From Microbacterium caowuchunii (GTDB lineage: Bacteria > Actinomycetota > Actinomycetes > Actinomycetales > Microbacteriaceae), in NCBI RefSeq assembly GCF_008727755.1, contig NZ_CP044231.1, positions 2,666,001 through 2,730,000 of the forward strand: 64,000 nt of DNA. The letters run 5' to 3'. Each line of letters begins with the position of its first letter. Position 1 is the stretch's first letter. The position numbers and the translations under genes are program-made. Below, one piece after another: positions 58,893-64,000 of the stretch. Below the pieces are notes generated by a model. That model was given only the letters and a program-made list of their open reading frames with translations, searched no databases and had not been told where the DNA came from.

Positions 58893-60430
58893 CGGTCGCC
58901 CTTCGAGAACATGGCGAGCATGCGCCGGGTGACGGCGAATCCGCCGAAGATGTTGATGGACGCCAGCAGCACGGCGATGGCGGCGAGGATCTGCACCGGC
59001 AGACTCGGGATCGTCAGCTGCAGCATCGCGCCGACCACGATGATCCCGGAGATCGCGTTGGTGACGCTCATGAGCGGGGTGTGCAGCGCGTGGTGCACCT
59101 TCCCGATCACGTAGAACCCGACCACGACCGAGAGCACCAGCACGGTGATGTGCTGCGGCAGCGGGGCCGGCGCGATCGCGGACAGGCCGAACAGCGCGGC
59201 GATGCCCAGCACGACGAGCCCGGATCGCGCGGCCGGCGACAGCGTGCGCTTCTTCTTCGGCGCGACCGGTTCGGCGGCGGAGGCGGCGGGCTGCGGGGAC
59301 GCGGCAACCTGGACAGGAGGCGGGGGCCACGTGGACTCGCCGTCACGGACGACCGTGATCGAGCGCTGCACGACGTCGTCGAAGTCGAGGACCAGCCGCC
59401 CGTCCTTTCCGGGGGTCAGCAGCTTCAGCAGGTTCGCCAGATTGGTGCCGAACAGCTGGGACGCCTGAGCGGGCAGGCGCGAGGCGAGGTCGGAGTAGCC
59501 GAGGATGGTGACACCGTTGGGCGTCACGATCCGCTCCCCCACGACCGAGCCCTCCACGTTCCCACCCGCGGCTGCGGCCATGTCGACGATCACGCTCCCC
59601 GGCTTCATGCTCGCGACATCCGCCGCCGTGATGAGGCGGGGAGCGGGGCGCCCCGGGATCAGCGCGGTGGTGATGATGATGTCGACCTCGCGGGCCTGCG
59701 CCGAGTAGAGCGCCGCAGCGGCCGCGTCGTACGCCTCGCTCGTCGCCTTCGCGTACCCGTCGGTGGACTCCATGACCTCGTCCACCACGACCGGGAGGTA
59801 CGTGCCGCCGATCGAGGTGACCTGGTCCGCGACCTCCGGGCGGGGATCGGTCGCGCGCACGATCGCGCCGAGGCTGGATGCCGCACCGATCGCGGCGAGG
59901 CCCGCGACACCGGCGCCGGCGATGAGCACGGTCGCCGGGGGGACCTTCCCCGCGGCCGTCACCTGTCCGGTGAAGAACCGGCCGAACTCGTGCGCCGCCT
60001 CCACGACCGCCCGGTAGCCGGAGATGTTCGACATCGAACTGAGCACGTCCATCGACTGCGCTCGCGAGATGCGCGGCACGGCGTCCAGGGCGAGTGCCGT
60101 GATCCCCCGGGTCTGCAGCGACTCCCGTACGTCCGCACGCAGCGCCGGGGAGAGCATCGCGATGATCGTCGCGCCGTCCGCGAGCAGCGCCACCTCGTCC
60201 TGCGTGGGCGGGTTCACCTTCAGGACGATCTCGGACGCCCACGCGTCGGAGCGATCCACGACCGACGCCCCCGCATCCGCGAACGCGTCATCGGGGAAGG
60301 AGGATGACGCCCCGGCTCCCCTCTCGACCGCGACCTCGTACCCGAGGCCGATGAGAGTACGGACGGTCGTGGGCGTCGCGGCCACGCGGGTCTCGCCCGC
60401 GGACTCGGCGACGATGCCTATACGAGACAT
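58889..60430 (-). CDS. pntA: NAD(P) transhydrogenase subunit alpha
   Basis: 513 aa, the fused alpha1-alpha2 form as in E. coli PntA: the AlaDH/PNT N-terminal domain, NAD-binding [17 protein letters not shown], then a linker and four membrane segments (about 400-500). The start codon and its ribosome site GGAGAAAGG are next to an 11-bp perfect hairpin. First gene of the pntAB operon. Confidence 0.96.
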   Translation of the reverse strand: MSRIGIVAESAGETRVAATPTTVRTLIGLGYEVAVERGAGASSSFPDDAFADAGASVVDRSDAWASEIVLKVNPPTQDEVALLADGATIIAMLSPALRADVRESLQTRGITALALDAVPRISRAQSMDVLSSMSNISGYRAVVEAAHEFGRFFTGQVTAAGKVPPATVLIAGAGVAGLAAIGAASSLGAIVRATDPRPEVADQVTSIGGTYLPVVVDEVMESTDGYAKATSEAYDAAAAALYSAQAREVDIIITTALIPGRPAPRLITAADVASMKPGSVIVDMAAAAGGNVEGSVVGERIVTPNGVTILGYSDLASRLPAQASQLFGTNLANLLKLLTPGKDGRLVLDFDDVVQRSITVVRDGESTWPPPPVQVAASPQPAASAAEPVAPKKKRTLSPAARSGLVVLGIAALFGLSAIAPAPLPQHITVLVLSVVVGFYVIGKVHHALHTPLMSVTNAISGIIVVGAMLQLTIPSLPVQILAAIAVLLASINIFGGFAVTRRMLAMFSKGDR

Positions 60431-60437
60431 GCATACC

Positions 60438-60474
60438 TTTCTCCGTCGCGCCGCCTTCCGGCACGACGGAGAAA
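60438..60474 (-). promoter_or_regulatory. Hairpin that hides the pntA ribosome site
   Basis: TTTCTCCGTCG and CGACGGAGAAA form a perfect 11-bp stem with a 15-nt loop that itself can pair. On the mRNA (minus strand) the 3' arm contains GGAGAAA, the start of the pntA ribosome site, 8 bases from the ATG. TATAGA just upstream of the 5' arm may be the -10 box, so the transcript would begin close to the hairpin. Confidence 0.65.
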
Positions 60475-60497
60475 CTCTATAAGCCGGTTCGGATAAA

Positions 60498-60522
60498 CCT
60501 GCAGATCATAGACCGCTGCAGG
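60498..60522. terminator. Inverted repeat after the MFS gene
   Basis: CCTGCAG (60498-60504) and CTGCAGG (60516-60522) pair across 11 bp, 20 bp beyond the MFS stop codon. It could end the MFS transcript or bind a regulator of the pntA promoter nearby. Confidence 0.4.
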
Positions 60523-60541
60523 GGTGAAGAATTCGCACTTC

Positions 60542-62020
60542 TTAACGTTTGGAGGTGTTTCCTGAGGTGACCCCGGCCTCGGCATCCGAGACGAGGGACA
60601 GCGGATCGGCGATGTCCTCGAGCGACTTCCCCGCGGCGCTGACGCCGAAGATCCCGCAGACCACGCCGCCGAACATCATCACCGCGGAGCCGAGCACATA
60701 GCCCCAGAACAACGGCGTGCGGTCGGTCCCGTCGCCGATGAGCGCGCCGTAGAGCGTGGGTGCGATGGCCCCGACGAGCTGTCCGACGGAGAACACGTAG
60801 GAGATGACCTGGCTGCGCAGCTCGAGCGGGAAGATCTCGCTCACCGTCAGGTAGGCGGCCGAGGCACCCGCCGAGGCGAAGAAGAACGACGCGCACCAGA
60901 AGGCCGTGTGCGTGCCGGCGTTGAGGACGTCCGCGTTGAACAGGAACGCGCTCACCAGCAGGATGAGGCCGGCCAGCACGTAGGTGCCGAACAGCATCCG
61001 GCGTCGGCCCCACGTGTCGAAGAAGTGACCGAGCAGCAGCGCCCCGGCGAGGTTGCCGACCGCGAAGACGATGAAGTACTGACCGGCGGAGGCGGGCGGG
61101 GTGTCGTAGAAGTTCTCCAGGACCAGCGCGTAGGTGAAGAAGATCGCGTTGTAGAGGAAGGACTGGGTGACCATCATCGTCACCCCCACGAACGTGCGCC
61201 GCGGGTACTTCTTGAAGAGCACCTTGGCGATGACGAGGAAGGGCACACGGCCGTATTCCTTGACCGTGATGGCCTTGGACTCATCGACCGGCGGCACCTC
61301 CTTACCCTCGTTGCGGATGCGTTCCTCGATCTGGTCGACGTTGCGTTCGGCCTCCTCCTCCCGGCCATGCGTCATCTGCCAGCGCGGGCTCTCCGGGATG
61401 TGCCGGCGCATGTAGATCAGCAGCAGCCCGAGAACCGGGCCGATGAAGAAGCTGAGGCGCCATCCCAGGTCCTGCGGGAAGATCTCGGTGTTCAGGAAGA
61501 CGACGCTGGCCACCGCCCCGAGGGCGGCGCCGCCCCAGTACGTCCCGTTGATCGCGATGTCGACGCGTCCGCGGTACTTGGAGGGGATGATCTCGTCGAT
61601 CGCGGAGTTGATGGCGGCGTACTCGCCGCCGATCCCGGCGCCGGCGACGAACCGCCAGATGTAGAAGAACCACGGGGCGAACGAAAGCCCCGCGATACCG
61701 CTGCCGACCAGGTACACCGCGAGGGAGACGAGGAAGAGCTTCTTCCTGCCGAGCCGGTCCGTGAGCCTGCCGAAGAAGAGCGCGCCGCAGACCTGGCCGA
61801 GCAGATAGAACGTACCCGCGAGACCCACCTCGACCGGCCCCATCCCCAGGGTCTTCGCGAAGCCGTTCGCGGCGACGATCTGGACCTCGAGGCCGTCCAG
61901 GATCCAGGAGAACCCGAGTCCCACGACGATGAGCCAATGGAACCGCGACCAGGGCAGCCGGTCCATCCTCGCCGGCACGAGCGAGGTGACTTCCTTGGCC
62001 TTCGGCGCGGGTGTCGACAT
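60542..62020 (-). CDS. MFS transporter, sugar-porter type
   Basis: 492 aa, 12 membrane segments: GRLTDRLGRKKLFLVSLAVY, GAGIGGEYAAINSAIDEIIP, RHIPESPRW (PESPRW motif), and HFFDTWGRRRMLF. The large central loop (about 225-275) is hydrophilic and Glu-rich. The substrate is unknown; sugars or organic acids are typical. GGAGGAGCCGG precedes the ATG. It is upstream of pntAB in the same direction but separated by the pntA promoter region. Confidence 0.88.
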   Translation of the reverse strand: MSTPAPKAKEVTSLVPARMDRLPWSRFHWLIVVGLGFSWILDGLEVQIVAANGFAKTLGMGPVEVGLAGTFYLLGQVCGALFFGRLTDRLGRKKLFLVSLAVYLVGSGIAGLSFAPWFFYIWRFVAGAGIGGEYAAINSAIDEIIPSKYRGRVDIAINGTYWGGAALGAVASVVFLNTEIFPQDLGWRLSFFIGPVLGLLLIYMRRHIPESPRWQMTHGREEEAERNVDQIEERIRNEGKEVPPVDESKAITVKEYGRVPFLVIAKVLFKKYPRRTFVGVTMMVTQSFLYNAIFFTYALVLENFYDTPPASAGQYFIVFAVGNLAGALLLGHFFDTWGRRRMLFGTYVLAGLILLVSAFLFNADVLNAGTHTAFWCASFFFASAGASAAYLTVSEIFPLELRSQVISYVFSVGQLVGAIAPTLYGALIGDGTDRTPLFWGYVLGSAVMMFGGVVCGIFGVSAAGKSLEDIADPLSLVSDAEAGVTSGNTSKR

Positions 62021-62136
62021 GACCGGCTCCTCCCTCGCTCGGGAGCCTCCGGTGGATCCCGCGGAGCATTTCTACTCCCGCACCCAGGACGGGTCCCCGG
62101 GTTGCCTTTCGCGTTCCGGCGGAGTAAAAAGACCGC

Positions 62137-62290
62137 TCAGCCGGCCAGCACCCGGTGCACCGAGGCGACCGCGCTGGATCCCTCCCCGACCGCCGCGGCG
62201 ACGCGCTTCATCGATCCGCTCCGCCACCGTGCAGCCGTGGCTGGCGAGGTAGAGCGCGGCCGAGACCTGGACGCCCGCCCGGACTGAGCG
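62137..62290 (-). pseudogene. Remnant of a thioredoxin-reductase-like FAD oxidoreductase gene
   Basis: The last frame reads RSGSMKRVAAAVGEGSSAVA then SVHRVLAG and a stop, the C-terminal end of FAD/NAD(P) disulfide reductases of the TrxR type. Just upstream, in another frame, lies VSAALYLASHGCTV, resembling that family's second nucleotide-binding motif. The two pieces are several hundred bases closer than in an intact gene. Nothing else was seen in 62021-62403. Confidence 0.55.
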
Positions 62291-62403
62291 ACGCTGTACT
62301 CCGTTTCCCGGAGGGACGGATACTGCCCCTGTCGCTCCTGCGCAACCCCCGCACGCGACCGTCCCTGTCGGATTAGGACAGGAGGGACGCCGAGGAGGTC
62401 AGC

Positions 62404-63456
62404 ATGAGCTCGCACGACACCCGCACGGATGCTCCCCCTCCCGAACGGGAGGGCAAGCCGGACTCACCGGCCCAGTTGGAGAAGCGGTCCTGGAAGTACG
62501 TCCTCGGCAAGACCGTCCGCGAGTTCACGGCGGATCAGTGCATGGATGCAGCGGCCGGCCTCACCTACTACGCCGTCCTGGCGCTCTTCCCGGCGCTGAT
62601 CGCGATCTTCTCGCTGCTGGGCGTCTTCGGCCAGGGGGGTGCGGCGGCGGATGCGGTCCTGGGAATCGTGGAGGACGTCGCCCCGGGGGACACCGCGGAT
62701 GCGCTGCGCGGCCCCATCGAGCAGCTCTCGAACGCGCCCGGGGCGGGCCTCGCGCTGATCTTCGGGATCGTCGTCGCGCTGTGGTCCGCATCCGGGTACG
62801 TCGGCGCCTTCAGCCGCGCGATGAACCGGGTGTACGAGATCGCGGAGGGGCGTCCGTTCTGGAAGCTTCGCCCGATGCAACTGCTGGTGACCCTGATCGG
62901 CGTCGTAGCGCTGACCATCGTGGCTCTCGCACTGGTCCTCTCCGGTGACGTGGCGTCCGCGATCGGCAACGCCATCGGGGTGGGCGAGGGCGTGCAGATC
63001 GCCTGGAACATCGCCCGATGGCCCCTCATGCTGCTGGTGGTCGTCTTCCTCGTCGCCGTGCTCTACTACGCGACCCCGAACGCCAAGCAGCCGAAGTTCC
63101 GGTGGATCAGCATGGGCGCCCTGCTCGCGATCGTCGTGCTCGCCATCGGCAGTGTCGGCTTCGGCTTCTACATCACGAACTTCTCCAACTACGACCGGAC
63201 ATACGGCTCCCTGGCCGGTGTCATCGTCTTCCTGCTCTGGCTGTGGATCGCCAACCTCGCCCTGCTGTTCGGTGCGGAGTTCGACGCGGAACTCGAGCGC
63301 GGGCGCCAGCTGCAGGCGGGCATCGCCGCCGAGGAGGACATCCAGCTACCGCCGCGGGACACCCGTGCGAGCGACAAGCGTGCGCAGAAGGAGGAGAAGG
63401 ACATCGAGGAGGGCCGCCGCATCCGCCTCGACCTCGATGAGGACTCGGGGCGTTGA
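62404..63456 (+). CDS. YihY/virulence factor BrkB family membrane protein
   Basis: 350 aa: a hydrophilic N-terminus, then six membrane segments with the family motifs AAGLTYYAVLALFPALIAIF (50-69), SASGYVGAFSRAMNRVYEI and ITNFSNYDRTYGSLAGVIVF, and a charged C-terminal tail. Function unknown; once called RNase BN in error. GGAGG lies upstream of the ATG. Confidence 0.92.
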   Translation: MSSHDTRTDAPPPEREGKPDSPAQLEKRSWKYVLGKTVREFTADQCMDAAAGLTYYAVLALFPALIAIFSLLGVFGQGGAAADAVLGIVEDVAPGDTADALRGPIEQLSNAPGAGLALIFGIVVALWSASGYVGAFSRAMNRVYEIAEGRPFWKLRPMQLLVTLIGVVALTIVALALVLSGDVASAIGNAIGVGEGVQIAWNIARWPLMLLVVVFLVAVLYYATPNAKQPKFRWISMGALLAIVVLAIGSVGFGFYITNFSNYDRTYGSLAGVIVFLLWLWIANLALLFGAEFDAELERGRQLQAGIAAEEDIQLPPRDTRASDKRAQKEEKDIEEGRRIRLDLDEDSGR

Positions 63457-63463
63457 CCGGTCG

Positions 63464-63646
63464 TCAGGCGGAGACGGCCGGCACGTAACGCGGGACGTCT
63501 CCCCCCGCACCGCGGGCCGGCCCGTCGAGAACCGGATGGGTCCCCTCGCGCTCCCAGGACATCCCCTCGGCCTCGATGAGCTCATCTGCGGCGTCCACCT
63601 CGACGCGCTTCGACCAGGACTCCGTCACCAGCATCACCTGCACCAT
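63464..63646 (-). CDS. 60-aa hypothetical protein
   Basis: Begins MVQVMLVTESWSKRVEVDAA. TACCGT ends 6 nt before the ATG at 63646 with no ribosome site, the leaderless geometry, which favours this start over one 6 codons earlier. No recognised domain. It converges with the YihY gene. Confidence 0.6.
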   Translation of the reverse strand: MVQVMLVTESWSKRVEVDAADELIEAEGMSWEREGTHPVLDGPARGAGGDVPRYVPAVSA

Positions 63647-63750
63647 GCGGCGACGGTACCGCACGGGATCATCCTCCGGGATGACGCGAGCGACCCGACC
63701 TCACTCCCGCGGCCGATGACGCCGGCTCCCGCGCCGACGAGGCTGGGAAC

Positions 63751-64000
63751 ATGGACACCTCAGTGCTGCACGCGACCGGACTGGTCAAGACCTACGGAAC
63801 CACCCACGCCCTCGCCGGCGTCGACCTCGCCATCCGGCGCGGGGAGTCGGTCGCGGTGATGGGGGCATCGGGTTCGGGCAAGACGACGCTGCTGCACGTG
63901 CTCGCCGGCATCACCGCGCCCGACGCGGGCGCCGTGACCTTCTCCCCCGCCTCCGGCGCCCCGGTGCAGGTCACCGGGCTGCGCGAGACGGGACGGTCGA
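63751..64000 (+). CDS. ABC transporter ATP-binding protein (partial, runs off the window)
   Basis: The first 83 codons: [20 protein letters not shown] followed by Walker [10 protein letters not shown]. The pattern matches MacB/LolD-type ATPases of export or lipoprotein-release systems. GAGG lies 8 nt before the ATG. The signature and Walker B motifs lie outside the window. Confidence 0.9.
   Translation, partial: MDTSVLHATGLVKTYGTTHALAGVDLAIRRGESVAVMGASGSGKTTLLHVLAGITAPDAGAVTFSPASGAPVQVTGLRETGRS

Overview
The window reads as chromosomal DNA of a high-GC Gram-positive actinobacterium. The best guess is Microbacteriaceae, probably Microbacterium. The grounds are GC-rich codon use, a DUF222/HNH gene, a DUF7882 protein, an actinobacterial-type phenylacetate (paa) island, and many start codons placed 6-7 nt after a TANNNT box with no ribosome binding site (leaderless starts). 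This is inference; no rRNA or other marker lies in the window.

Layout. 56-3774: an island-like block with a two-component FMNH2-dependent monooxygenase, its flavin reductase, and a tandem pair of folate-enzyme homologues (RibD/DHFR-like and FolP2-like DHPS homologue). 3775-6712: gene-poor DNA around a frameshifted DUF222/HNH gene. 6713-11937: membrane lysozyme-like protein, epimerase, hydrolase, a PadR regulator with its membrane-protein partner, and an SRPBCC protein. 12063-24663: an amino-sugar block. A MurR/RpiR regulator separates a leftward operon (GNAT, PIG-L, ABC importer, NagB, FAD/Fe-S D-lactate-type dehydrogenase) from a rightward one (sugar kinase, MurQ, NagA). Together they suggest a route from N-acetylmuramate to fructose-6-phosphate plus pyruvate. 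24702-31485: thioesterase, membrane proteins, a repeat-rich stress-type protein, a pair of tiny overlapping genes, a second nagB-nagA pair behind a VanZ-like gene, and a repeat-rich intergenic region. 31537-36862: a yybP-ykoY (Mn2+) riboswitch with TerC, then an orphan receiver protein and two histidine-kinase-like proteins.

36926-42584: sulfur and oxidative-stress functions. These are a CBS/cystathionine gamma-synthase operon behind an 8-residue cysteine-rich leaderless leader peptide, a rhodanese-type sulfurtransferase, and OhrR/Ohr. 42584-44940: a four-unit tandem hairpin repeat, a MarR regulator, a 61-aa protein and a GH43 glycosidase. 44990-57454: a paa gene set (paaABCDE, paaG, paaK, paaI, paaZ, 3-hydroxyacyl-CoA dehydrogenase, enoyl-CoA hydratase, thioesterase, MHS transporter, TetR regulator). 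Three near-identical 22-bp operators sit at its promoters; the thiolase PaaJ is absent from the window. 57489-64000: pntAB transhydrogenase with a hairpin over the pntA ribosome site, an MFS transporter, a remnant of a thioredoxin-reductase-like gene, a YihY/BrkB membrane protein, a 60-aa protein and the start of an ABC transporter ATPase.

Most worth a second look: the monooxygenase/folate-homologue island, the cysteine leader peptide, the amino-sugar block with its PIG-L protein lacking a normally catalytic Asp, and the structured intergenic repeats (85-bp element pair; tandem hairpins at 11.4 kb and 42.6 kb).
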